Below, one piece after another: positions 53,546 to 62,004 of a DNA stretch of 64,000 bases (position 1 is its first letter; each line of letters opens with the position of its first letter). The DNA is from FEN-1279 sp964400285. GTDB lineage: Bacteria; Bacteroidota; Ignavibacteria; Tepidaquicellales; Tepidaquicellaceae. Made by a program: the position numbers and the translations under genes. A model generated the notes under the pieces. It was not told the DNA's origin. It saw only the letters and a program-made list of their open reading frames with translations, and made no database searches. The stretch spans positions 1-64,000 of the forward strand of contig CAYNTK010000002.1 in assembly GCA_964400285.1 (NCBI GenBank), written 5' to 3'.

Positions 53546-54049
53546 ATGTTAGAAAAAATATTATCAAGAAGAAGCATAAGGAAATTCAAAAATACTCCCG
53601 TAAGCGAAAAAGATATAGAAGATATTTTGAAAGCGGCAATGGCAGCACCATCAGCAGGAAACGCACAACCCTGGGAATTTATTATTATAGATAAGCGAGC
53701 AATTCTCGACCAGATTCCAAAAATTCATCCTCACGCACAGATGATTTTGCAATCTCCAATGGCTATTTTGGTTTGTGCAGATATTACTCGCGAAAAATAT
53801 CCGGGACGATGGATGCTTGATTGCTCTGCGGCAACTCAAAATATTCTGCTTGCCGTTCACGAAAAAGGACTTGGTGCAGTGTGGGTTGGAATTTACCCCG
53901 ATGAAGCAAGAATTAAAGGTATAACAGAATTATTAAATTTACCAAATAATATAAAGCCCGTATCTCTAATCCCAATCGGATATCCCGATGAAACTAAACC
54001 ACCTTCAAATCGGTTTGATAAAAATAAAATACATTATAATAAATACTGA
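53546..54049 (+). CDS. Nitroreductase-family FMN oxidoreductase
   Basis: A 167-residue flavoprotein. The family opening is ILSRRSIRKFKNTPVS, followed by AAMAAPSAGNAQPWEFIII (FMN-binding) and GLGAVWVGIYPDE. Such small enzymes reduce nitro compounds, quinones or other electrophiles with NAD(P)H; substrate cannot be told from sequence. Dimeric by family. It lies 19 bp after yciO and 2 bp before the small PAS protein, so it is probably co-transcribed. Confidence 0.93.
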   Translation: MLEKILSRRSIRKFKNTPVSEKDIEDILKAAMAAPSAGNAQPWEFIIIDKRAILDQIPKIHPHAQMILQSPMAILVCADITREKYPGRWMLDCSAATQNILLAVHEKGLGAVWVGIYPDEARIKGITELLNLPNNIKPVSLIPIGYPDETKPPSNRFDKNKIHYNKY

Positions 54050-54051
54050 AA

Positions 54052-54387
54052 ATGCATAACTGGATAAAAGAATTTTATGGTGCAATAACTCTTTGCAACG
54101 AAAAAGGAACGATAATATATATGAATGACAAAGCGATTAAGACATTTGAAAATGATGGAGGAGAAAAACTAATCGGGACTAATATACTCGATTGCCACCC
54201 TGAACCATCGAAAACAATTTTGAAAAACCTGATAGAAGAAAGAAAGGTGAACGCTTATACGATTGAAAAAAACGGAGTTAAAAAATTAATATATCAATCT
54301 CCTGTTTTTGAAAAAGGTAATTATTCTGGTTTTATAGAGTTATCTCTTGAAATACCAAATGAACTCCCTAACTTTATAAGAACATAA
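54052..54387 (+). CDS. Small single-PAS-domain protein
   Basis: A 111-residue stand-alone PAS domain: ITLCNEKGTIIYMNDKAIKTF, then GTNILDCHPEPSKTILKNL, then a sheet ending ELSLEIP. The DCHPEPS motif is like that in PAS proteins of the DUF438/heme or flavin-associated group, and in small sensors found in Bacteroidota. No output domain is attached. It begins 2 bp after the nitroreductase stop, so a shared redox signal is possible (inference). The metallophosphoesterase follows after 5 bp. Confidence 0.75.
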   Translation: MHNWIKEFYGAITLCNEKGTIIYMNDKAIKTFENDGGEKLIGTNILDCHPEPSKTILKNLIEERKVNAYTIEKNGVKKLIYQSPVFEKGNYSGFIELSLEIPNELPNFIRT

Positions 54388-54392
54388 ACAAT

Positions 54393-55553
54393 ATGAAAAC
54401 ATCTAATCTTATAATATTTTTTTCAATTGTATTTACAGTTTACTCACTTGTAAACTACTATATTTTTATAAGAGGTTGGCAGGCATTACCGCAGGGAAGC
54501 GTAATTAGAAAAATTTATTTGTGTATTTTTATTTTTATTTTTATTTCTTTTATTGCTGGCAGAATTCTCGAAAATTATTATTTATCTATATATTCCGATA
54601 TACTTGTCTGGATTGGTTCTTTCTGGCTTGCAGCTATTTTATATTTTTTTATTTTAATCCTGATATTTGATATTACAAGGAGCATAAATGCATCAACTCC
54701 AATATATCCAGCATTTGCAACTTTTAATTATGAAAGAACGAAGCAAATAGTATTTCTCTTTTCTGTATTACTTGTTGGCGTGATATTAACATATGGATAC
54801 TTTAATGCTAAAGATATAAAAATAAAAAAATTCGAATATAATATTTCCAAAAATGCAGGTGAGTTAAAAGAATTAAAGATTGTATTGCTTTCTGATTTAC
54901 ATCTTGGAACAATAATAAATAATTCCAGACTCGATAAAATGGTTGAAAAAACTAATTCGTTAAATCCGGATATCATATTACTTGCAGGAGATATTGTAGA
55001 TGAAGATTTGGGTCCTGTGATAAGAAATAACCTCGGTGAAACATTAAAGAATTTCAAATCGAAATACGGAACATACGGAATAACGGGAAACCACGAATAT
55101 ATCGGAGGAGTAGAGGAAGCGTGTAATTATTTAAATGAGCATAATATTATTATGTTAAGAGATACTGCCATCAAGATAGACAATTCATTTTACCTTATAG
55201 GAAGAGAAGATAAAGACATTTCACGATTTACAAATAAAAAAAGAAAAGCACTTTTGGAACTTTTAAAAGAGATTGATAAAAGTTATCCATTAATATTAAT
55301 GAATCATCAACCATCAGATTTAGATGAAACTGTAAAAAATGAAATTGACATACAATTTTCAGGACATACACACGACGGACAAATATTCCCATTAAATTTT
55401 TTAGCGGGAATCGTTCATGAAATCAGTTATGGATATAAACGAAAAGGCAAAACACATTTTTATGTTTCGAACGGAGTAGGAACATGGGGACCACCAGTAC
55501 GAATAGGTAATTCACCAGAGATAGTGGAAATCAATTTGAAATTTGGATATTAG
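54393..55553 (+). CDS. Membrane-bound metallophosphoesterase (YaeI-like)
   Basis: A 386-residue protein with four N-terminal hydrophobic helices (about residues 5-135) and a C-terminal calcineurin-type phosphoesterase domain. Metal motifs are in order: LSDLHLG, AGDIVDE, TGNHEY, NHQP and SGHTHDGQIFP. Soluble and membrane-attached relatives (YaeI/YkuE) hydrolyse phosphoesters, including UDP-sugars or lipid A precursors in some cases; the substrate here is unknown. It ends the plus-strand run; a short AT hairpin at 55556-55573 lies between it and the convergent T9SS gene. Confidence 0.9.
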   Translation: MKTSNLIIFFSIVFTVYSLVNYYIFIRGWQALPQGSVIRKIYLCIFIFIFISFIAGRILENYYLSIYSDILVWIGSFWLAAILYFFILILIFDITRSINASTPIYPAFATFNYERTKQIVFLFSVLLVGVILTYGYFNAKDIKIKKFEYNISKNAGELKELKIVLLSDLHLGTIINNSRLDKMVEKTNSLNPDIILLAGDIVDEDLGPVIRNNLGETLKNFKSKYGTYGITGNHEYIGGVEEACNYLNEHNIIMLRDTAIKIDNSFYLIGREDKDISRFTNKKRKALLELLKEIDKSYPLILMNHQPSDLDETVKNEIDIQFSGHTHDGQIFPLNFLAGIVHEISYGYKRKGKTHFYVSNGVGTWGPPVRIGNSPEIVEINLKFGY

Positions 55554-55617
55554 AATTTTCTTTAAAAAGAAAACTCTCGATAAAAGAACGACGGGACTAC
55601 TTATAAAATAACTCCAA

Positions 55618-56880
55618 TTATTTTACCATCAACATTTTCTTTGTTTCGCTGAATTTCGATGTAGTTAATTTATAAAAGTAAATCCCCGAAGGTAAATTTT
55701 TACCGTCAAAATTCACTTCATACATTCCCGGTTGCAAAACTTCATTAACCAATTCCGTAACTTCCCTGCCTGTAATATCGAATACATTTAATTTTACCAA
55801 ACCATTTTCTTTTATTCGTAAAGTGGATTTGGGGATACTGAATTTTATTTTTGTTGTTGAATTAAACGGATTCGGGTAATTTTGAAATAATGCAAATTTG
55901 TTAGGAAGATTAGTAGATATTTTTTTTACACTAATAATTTCGTTCAGATTTCTTCTCCATACGGAATGTCCTGACGTTCCAGCGAATACGTAGTCTTCTG
56001 TTTCATAAATAGTTTTAACAATATAAGCACTTTGAAATCCTTCATTTTTTATAAACCAATTCGTTCCATAATTTGTAGTAACATAAACTCCATTATTTGT
56101 TCCGATAAACATTCTTGCATTATTTAATGAAAGACTATTAACATATAAATTAGGCAAACCAATACTGATAATGTTCCAATTTGTTCCATAATTTATGGAT
56201 AAATAGACACCATTTCCCGTCCCCAAATATATATTCGTTCCATTAGATGAAATGGAATTAGCATCGAGTGAATAGCCAAAAAGTCCTCCGCTTGCATTAA
56301 TCCAATTAATTCCATTATTAGTTGACCTATATACACCGCCTCCATTACCAGTTCCAGCAAGAAAAACATTATTGCTTTTAGTAAAAGTTTTAATCGATAA
56401 ATTTTGAAGTCCAGAAAAAATCCAACTTAATCCATAATTTGTGGAATAATAGACACCACCTGTATTATCAGTCAAAACAGATGTTCCCACAAATATTATA
56501 TTATCACGAGAAAATATAGAAGAGACGAATAAATTAGATAAGCCATTATTATTTTCTATCCAATTACTTCCAAAATCTGACGAGATAAATATTCCACCAC
56601 CAAACGTTCCAGCATATAAACTATTATTTATTATATAAAGAGATGTTATATTTAAATTAGATAAATCTTTATTTACAACAGTCCAACTTAAGCCATTATC
56701 GGATGAGCGAAATACTCCGTCAGTAGAAGTTCCAGCAAAAATGTAATTATTATTAGAAATAAAAGAAGTAATAAACTTATTTGCACCAATTCCGCTTGAC
56801 ATCTGAATCCATTCACAATGCAAATTTCTTTGAGGGATAATGGATAATAAAATAACAATAAAGAAGATAATATTTTTCAT
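55618..56880 (-). CDS. Secreted YCF48/BNR-type propeller protein with T9SS sorting domain
   Basis: 420 residues. Signal peptide MKNIIFFIVILLSIIPQRNL-H-C. About seven propeller repeats have cores such as IFAGTSTDGVFRSSDNGLSW and LYAGTFGGGIFISSDFGSNW, closely like the protein at 28890-30965. The C-terminal sorting domain starts QNYPNPFN, has VKLNVFDITGREV, SGIYFYKL and ends TKKMLMVK. It converges with the metallophosphoesterase. The terminase genes lie just upstream on the same strand, 86 bp away, but are unrelated. No catalytic residues can be named. Confidence 0.85.
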   Translation of the reverse strand: MKNIIFFIVILLSIIPQRNLHCEWIQMSSGIGANKFITSFISNNNYIFAGTSTDGVFRSSDNGLSWTVVNKDLSNLNITSLYIINNSLYAGTFGGGIFISSDFGSNWIENNNGLSNLFVSSIFSRDNIIFVGTSVLTDNTGGVYYSTNYGLSWIFSGLQNLSIKTFTKSNNVFLAGTGNGGGVYRSTNNGINWINASGGLFGYSLDANSISSNGTNIYLGTGNGVYLSINYGTNWNIISIGLPNLYVNSLSLNNARMFIGTNNGVYVTTNYGTNWFIKNEGFQSAYIVKTIYETEDYVFAGTSGHSVWRRNLNEIISVKKISTNLPNKFALFQNYPNPFNSTTKIKFSIPKSTLRIKENGLVKLNVFDITGREVTELVNEVLQPGMYEVNFDGKNLPSGIYFYKLTTSKFSETKKMLMVK

Positions 56881-56966
56881 TGTTTATTCTCTTTCCGTTC
56901 TCGTTATAGTAAAGCTAAATAATTATTTTTAAATATACAAGCGAAAATAATAATAATCGACATTTA

Positions 56967-58223
56967 TTAAATTGACCTAATATTTATTTTCTGCCTCTTT
57001 TTAAAGTGAGAATAAATAGCATATCGTATCGCATCCATAGTATGGTCGTTAAATTTAATCGGTTCATCGAGAAGATTTCCATCTTTATCTTGCTTATAAC
57101 AATAAGATAAAACCTCCTTATTAATTCCATTATTATCTGGATTACTATATATTTCGCATGATTTTAAATAATCAATTCCATCTTTAACATTTTTATCAGC
57201 AGGATAGGCATTAAATCCCGCTTGTTTCAACTCACTTATTCTACCAGATTCCGAAGAATCACAATAAATATAACTTCCCCTTTTCATTTTCATATTTTTC
57301 ATTTTAGTTATTAAATCCGAATTAGTCAACCTGCATTCATAAATCAACTCCCTTAAATAAAATACATTATCTTTTATATTTACTTCTATTAGTGCTGTTT
57401 GATTATTATATCCGAAATCCAAACCATAAATCGTTTCATCGAAATTAGTCGGAAAAGAATCCAATATTATAAATGGTTTGAAAATAATATTTTTCAAAAC
57501 TCCCCACTCTCCTAGTGCATAAATCTTATAATACTCAATATTCTGTTCCTTTAAATCTTTTAATACATTAATATATTCTTCGTCGATATATTTGTTATCT
57601 TTATATGTAGTTTTTAGTTTAAATGAATTATTAATTTTTTTTGTATTAAGCCAGTGATGCGAATTTATTGGATTATATGTAAGTATAATTTGTTTATAAT
57701 GTTTCATTCTCCCTCTTAGTCTTAAGTCGAGTTGGTTAAAATCCTTATAAGATAATTCAGTCGCTTCTTCTATCCACATCGAGGTAATTCCGTAAATAGA
57801 TTTTAACTTTTCTCTATCATCGAGTCCAGCGGTAATAAATTCGTTATTATTTTTAAGTGATATTATTTTCATATCGGTTTCATTGATTTTAAATATATCA
57901 CCGATATCATTGCTATAAATTAATGACTTAATAAGACTAAATTGAGAATGACGAATAGTTCGGGCAACTTTTCTAGCAAGTAATATTTTATGCTTATCTT
58001 CCGTCAATATTCTAAAAAGAATTTTTTGTGCAGCAAAGACGCTTTTACCAGAACCTGCACCACCATATAAATGCAAGTATCTTTTTTTATTTTCGAATAA
58101 ATCTCTATATATTTTATTTATGGATTTCTTATTTATAAGATATATATTTTTTTCTTTATTCACCTTCATATACGAAGGGAATACTTTTACCATATCTTCA
58201 GAAGCATTATTCAGAATTTCCAT
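56967..58223 (-). CDS. Phage terminase large subunit (PBSX-type)
   Basis: About 418 residues from the ATG at 58223; a TTG six codons upstream is possible. The packaging ATPase has Walker A GGAGSGKS at 54-61, the Walker B end WIEEAT with E152/E153, and the coupling motif ILTYNP. The C-terminal RNase H-type nuclease has D269 (YGLDFGYN), D322 (YCDSSES) and D397 (DHTMDAIRYA), so all catalytic residues are intact. Terminases cut and pump phage DNA into procapsids. The small-subunit-like gene overlaps its start by 17 bp. No portal, capsid, tail, integrase or lysis gene is near, so it is a stranded part of a phage or phage-like element. Confidence 0.9.
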   Translation of the reverse strand: MEILNNASEDMVKVFPSYMKVNKEKNIYLINKKSINKIYRDLFENKKRYLHLYGGAGSGKSVFAAQKILFRILTEDKHKILLARKVARTIRHSQFSLIKSLIYSNDIGDIFKINETDMKIISLKNNNEFITAGLDDREKLKSIYGITSMWIEEATELSYKDFNQLDLRLRGRMKHYKQIILTYNPINSHHWLNTKKINNSFKLKTTYKDNKYIDEEYINVLKDLKEQNIEYYKIYALGEWGVLKNIIFKPFIILDSFPTNFDETIYGLDFGYNNQTALIEVNIKDNVFYLRELIYECRLTNSDLITKMKNMKMKRGSYIYCDSSESGRISELKQAGFNAYPADKNVKDGIDYLKSCEIYSNPDNNGINKEVLSYCYKQDKDGNLLDEPIKFNDHTMDAIRYAIYSHFKKRQKINIRSI

Positions 58224-58581
58224 TTTCAAGTCTAAAGTCAATTGTTTTAACTTTTTCGTTTAAATCTTTTTTATTTTTATCACTTTCTCCCCATAAAAAT
58301 CTATTTTTAACATAAAATAACCAAATAGGGAAAAAGAATTTTTTTTGAGGATTATCGAGCATTTGAACTGCCATTTCTTCCCATTTATAAAATGATTTGC
58401 GAAAAGCTTTTTTTATTTTCTCTATGTATTTTGAGTTTTTATTTTTTTCATCGAGCTCGAGGGCAAATTGATGTATCTCAAAATGGTCATAATCTACAAA
58501 AGAATTTTCCGAATAACCATCTTCTAAATGTTTACAATATCGCTCGATAATTTCCTTTTTGTTTTTATCATTCATTTTCAT
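58207..58581 (-). CDS. Probable terminase small subunit-like protein
   Basis: A 124-residue charged helical protein, rich in lysine, just upstream of and overlapping the large terminase gene, the standard place for the small (DNA-recognition) subunit. I can see no named motif; the segment NKKEIIERYCKHLEDGYS could be the helix-turn-helix-like start found in such subunits. The second Met (58575) is an alternative start. Assignment rests on position, size and charge. Confidence 0.6.
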   Translation of the reverse strand: MKMNDKNKKEIIERYCKHLEDGYSENSFVDYDHFEIHQFALELDEKNKNSKYIEKIKKAFRKSFYKWEEMAVQMLDNPQKKFFFPIWLFYVKNRFLWGESDKNKKDLNEKVKTIDFRLENGNSE

Positions 58582-58781
58582 ATTAAACTTTTTTTATGCG
58601 AAAATATCAACATCATTCATATATATTACATAATTAAGACATATTTTGTAAAAAACTAAAAAACAAATATATATTTTATATTGATTTTTTATTGTAGAAT
58701 ATTTTTCCACATCGAGGTAATTCTTTTTGATTTGTAAATAATAATTTAAATACATAAAATTGTATTCGAGAGTAACGAATA

Positions 58782-58985
58782 ATGAATACAAAATTTGTAA
58801 ATATTATTTTAATATTAATAGTGTTGATTTTATTATTGCTCGACGGGTTTGCAATTCACGATTTATTAATGGAAGAGCCTGATATAATGTATGAAGTAAG
58901 TGTTTTAGCAGTTAGTGTTCTTGTATTTATTGCGATATGGTATTATCTAAAGCAGAGGAAAAAGAGCATTTCAAAAATCCAATAA
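58782..58985 (+). CDS. Small membrane protein, two helices
   Basis: A 67-residue protein with two hydrophobic helices (IILILIVLILLLLDGFAIH and VLAVSVLVFIAIWYY) separated by an acidic loop (MEEPD) and ended by a basic tail (KQRKKS). The short frame has a proper ATG and good membrane topology, so it is probably real. It lies between the terminase module and lpxA, converging with lpxA. Function unknown. Confidence 0.55.
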   Translation: MNTKFVNIILILIVLILLLLDGFAIHDLLMEEPDIMYEVSVLAVSVLVFIAIWYYLKQRKKSISKIQ

Positions 58986-59001
58986 GAAAATTTTCTCACA
59001 A

Positions 59002-59766
59002 TTATTTTGCAAGTATTCCCCTTGTGCTTTTCTCCACAAAGTTAATAATTTCTAAAATTTCTTTTGTTAATTCAAATTCCGATTTTAGTTTTATCAGTGC
59101 ATCTTTAAAATTAAGACCTGAATCATAAAGAACTCTATAAGCGTCTTTTATATTTTGAATCACATCGGGAGAAAAACCGTTTCTTCTTAAACCAACTAAA
59201 TTTAGCCCATGATACCTGATTGGCAATCTTCCTGCCAGAACATATGGAGGTATATCTTTATGAATTTTTGTGCTCGATTCCACCATAACATATTTACCGA
59301 CTTTGCAAAACTGATGAATACCAACTAAACCGCCAATATTAGCAAAATCATCAATCTCCACATGCCCACCATTATTCACACCATTAACAAGAGTGACATT
59401 ATCTCCGATAATATTATCGTGTGCTACGTGAACGTGATTCATAATGTAACAATTTTTTCCAACAATTGTTCTCATACTGTGTTTTGTTCCTCTACATACG
59501 GTTGAATGACCTTTAATTATCGTACCTTCTCCAATTTCAGTTGTGCTATTTTCATTATTATACGAAACTGAATTAGGCCAAACACTAATTGCAGATGCGT
59601 GAAGGATTTTAACTCCATCACCTATTCTCGAACCATTACCTATAAATGCATTCGGACCAATTTCGACATTATCTCCAATAATAACATCATCTTCGATTAC
59701 AGAAAATGGTTTAATAACGGAATTTTTTCCAATTTTTGCTTTTGGGCTTATAGATACTAAAGACAT
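59002..59766 (-). CDS. UDP-N-acetylglucosamine acyltransferase LpxA
   Basis: A 254-residue left-handed beta-helix acyltransferase that adds the first R-3-hydroxyacyl chain to UDP-GlcNAc in lipid A synthesis. Hexapeptide repeats fill the N-terminal two thirds (IGDNVEIGPNAFIGNG). The catalytic histidine lies in HVHVAHD (H116), and IGGLVGIHQFCKVGKYVMV and the LVGLRRNGF segment are diagnostic. It is not next to other lpx genes here. Its presence indicates an outer membrane with lipid A. The gene ends 17 bp from the convergent small membrane protein. Confidence 0.95.
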   Translation of the reverse strand: MSLVSISPKAKIGKNSVIKPFSVIEDDVIIGDNVEIGPNAFIGNGSRIGDGVKILHASAISVWPNSVSYNNENSTTEIGEGTIIKGHSTVCRGTKHSMRTIVGKNCYIMNHVHVAHDNIIGDNVTLVNGVNNGGHVEIDDFANIGGLVGIHQFCKVGKYVMVESSTKIHKDIPPYVLAGRLPIRYHGLNLVGLRRNGFSPDVIQNIKDAYRVLYDSGLNFKDALIKLKSEFELTKEILEIINFVEKSTRGILAK

Positions 59767-59897
59767 AAAATAAATATTAATTTTCTGTCAGGAAGTTACT
59801 CCTAATGTGTATATACAAAATTACCGATTTTAAAATTAAATTATAGGGGAGATTTTTATTCCAAATAGTTCTTTAATCGTGTCTAATATATATAATA

Positions 59898-60362
59898 CTA
59901 TTTGTTTGTTTTCGAAAACATCTCGTTCAATATTTTTTCTCTGTAATCGAAAATGCTTTTCACTTTTTTACCAACGAAAAGAAAATTTATTATTTTTCCG
60001 ATAAATCCGAAAGGAAGTTTATAATATAGCAAATCCGACATTTCAACTCCTTCATTAGTCACTTTGAAATGATGTTCATGATGCCATATTTTGTAAGGTC
60101 CTGACCTTTGTTCATCAATAAAATATTTTTTTTCGGAGATTTGAGTGATTTCAGTTATCCAGGTCATTGAAATTCCAAATATCGGACTGACTTTATAAAT
60201 AATGAACAAACCGGGATACATTTTATCTTCCTTAAAATTCGATATTATCCTGAAATTCATATAGTCAGGTGTAATTTTACTTAAATTTTTAGGAGAAGAA
60301 AAAAAATTCCACGCAGTATCAATATCTATCGGTAAATGTTGAATTCTTTCGAGTTTGTGCAT
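59898..60362 (-). CDS. SRPBCC-family ligand-binding protein
   Basis: A 154-residue single-domain protein of the START/polyketide-cyclase-like (SRPBCC) fold: LPIDIDTAWNFFSSPKNLSKITP, then a curved sheet and the long C-terminal helix. The WITEI and FIDEQRSGPYKIWHHEHHF segments are typical of the cyclase/dehydrase group that binds small hydrophobic ligands. It follows the lipoprotein hydrolase after 6 bp on the same strand, so it is probably in that operon. Ligand unknown. Confidence 0.85.
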   Translation of the reverse strand: MHKLERIQHLPIDIDTAWNFFSSPKNLSKITPDYMNFRIISNFKEDKMYPGLFIIYKVSPIFGISMTWITEITQISEKKYFIDEQRSGPYKIWHHEHHFKVTNEGVEMSDLLYYKLPFGFIGKIINFLFVGKKVKSIFDYREKILNEMFSKTNK

Positions 60363-60368
60363 AATTAT

Positions 60369-61343
60369 TTATTCGTTAAATATTTTTTGCTGTCCTTCTT
60401 TTAAAAATATTACTTTATCTTTTAAATCTAAATATGTCGTAGTATTTAATAAATCTTTAAATACTTGCACAGGATAATTTTCATCTCGCATATATTTTAT
60501 CGAGCCGTAATGCATAGGTATCAAATATTTTGCTTTAATATCTCTTAATAGAAAAAAGGTCTCCGAAGAAGATGTATGATGTTTAAATCCAGTCGAATCA
60601 CAATTCCTGCAAGGTCCTATTGGAACTAAAGCCAAATCAATTTTAAAATTATCCCCTATTTTTTTAAATGCAACGCTATCATAACCAGTATCTCCAGCAA
60701 AGTAAATACATAAATCTTTATATTCTAAAATATATCCTGTCGCACCTTCTACTTTCCAAGTATATGTATCTATAGCATACCTTCCTCCAGTATGTGCAGC
60801 ATATACAGGAGTAATTTTAATATTGTCAATCAATTTTGGTTTACCAATATTATTTCTTGTAACTTTTCTATTATCTAATCTAACCATATCCACATTAAAT
60901 CCTGGCATATATTTTTCAACACCATAAGGGAAAACAAGCTTTGCATTTGGAAACTTTTCGGTAAGTTCCCCAATAGAAGAAAAACATAAATGGTCCATAT
61001 GTGAATGCGAAACACAAATTAAATCAAGCTGATTTAAATAGTCAATATCGAGTCCTGTTTCTATTCTTCTTAAAAATAATCCACCGAGATGATTATTAAA
61101 ATAAGGGTCGAATATGATAGCTTTATCATACATTTGAACAAGCATAGTAGAATGACCTGCCCAGAGAACCGACAAACGAACATTTTCTTTTATAGGATTT
61201 TTAATTTTATTATCTATTTTTTTTGTGGATTTGAAAATTGCATCACCAAAATTATTAAATGCAATAGAGATATAGGCACAACCGCTGAACCATATAACGA
61301 ATAACAAATAACAAAATATTATTATATACTTTTTTAGTTTCAT
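60369..61343 (-). CDS. Lipoprotein metallo-beta-lactamase-fold hydrolase (NAPE-PLD/UlaG-like)
   Basis: A 324-residue protein with a lipoprotein signal peptide (lipobox WFSGC, cysteine 22). The hydrolase has GHSTMLVQ, the metal site HSHMDH at 113-118, GGRYAID, YFAGDTGYDS, GPCRNCD and a final MHYGS. This arrangement matches the NAPE-PLD/RomA-type phosphodiesterase branch of the fold. Anchored to the envelope, it may cut a phospholipid-related or other phosphodiester. Its start codon overlaps the stop of the upstream outer-membrane-like gene (TAATG), so the two are translationally coupled. SRPBCC follows. Confidence 0.87.
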   Translation of the reverse strand: MKLKKYIIIFCYLLFVIWFSGCAYISIAFNNFGDAIFKSTKKIDNKIKNPIKENVRLSVLWAGHSTMLVQMYDKAIIFDPYFNNHLGGLFLRRIETGLDIDYLNQLDLICVSHSHMDHLCFSSIGELTEKFPNAKLVFPYGVEKYMPGFNVDMVRLDNRKVTRNNIGKPKLIDNIKITPVYAAHTGGRYAIDTYTWKVEGATGYILEYKDLCIYFAGDTGYDSVAFKKIGDNFKIDLALVPIGPCRNCDSTGFKHHTSSSETFFLLRDIKAKYLIPMHYGSIKYMRDENYPVQVFKDLLNTTTYLDLKDKVIFLKEGQQKIFNE

Positions 61344-61930
61344 TAAAAATATTTCAGGTATAAACTTATCGTATAGTTTGTTCGTGAATTAAAATTTTGA
61401 GAATATTGTAAACCAATCATTCCACCAAACACGTATATTCCCGCTTCAAGCCCTGCGTAACCTTTACTAACTTCATCATAACTTTTTCTAAAAGTATATT
61501 TCATACCTATCGAGGCACTAACATTTTCGCCATATTCAACAAGAGGAAAAACAACTCTTGAACCAGTGGCTATTCCAAAACTTTTTATTTTAGAATACTT
61601 GAATTCGGATGTTAAAACCTCTGGCTGAACGAATGCTTCTATCGAGCCTGTAAATCTTCTTACAGGATTAATCATAAAATACTGTGTATTGGAAACGTAT
61701 TTATTCGTCTTCAAAGAAAAATTCACAGGGATAACCTGCCATGTTAATCCGAATTGAACTTTGCTATTTTCACCATCGGTATCTTGGAAAAAAGTTGGTG
61801 ACGGAACAAGTTGCATTAATCCCCAAGTAATATATTTTTTCGTTGTATTTTCTTTGAAATCCTGTGCGATTCCAAAAGGCAATAAAATAAAAAATATAAA
61901 ACCTATTAAAAATATTTTTACTCTTATCAT
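61343..61930 (-). CDS. Secreted or outer-membrane-like protein of unknown function
   Basis: 195 residues with a signal peptide (IFLIGFIFFILLPFGIAQ). The mature part shows alternating hydrophobic residues and aromatic girdles (ITWGLMQLVPSP, FGLTWQVIPVNFSL, GLQYSQNFNSRTNYTISLYLKYF) ending in an aromatic residue, as in outer-membrane beta-barrels of about eight strands. No further homology is recognised. It is translationally coupled to the lipoprotein hydrolase downstream, so it probably works at the same membrane. Confidence 0.65.
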   Translation of the reverse strand: MIRVKIFLIGFIFFILLPFGIAQDFKENTTKKYITWGLMQLVPSPTFFQDTDGENSKVQFGLTWQVIPVNFSLKTNKYVSNTQYFMINPVRRFTGSIEAFVQPEVLTSEFKYSKIKSFGIATGSRVVFPLVEYGENVSASIGMKYTFRKSYDEVSKGYAGLEAGIYVFGGMIGLQYSQNFNSRTNYTISLYLKYF

Positions 61931-62004
61931 TAAATTAATATTACTCTAAATTAAGAAATAATTTAGGATTTTAAAAGTTAAGAATATGGATTAAGTTTGT
62001 AAAT

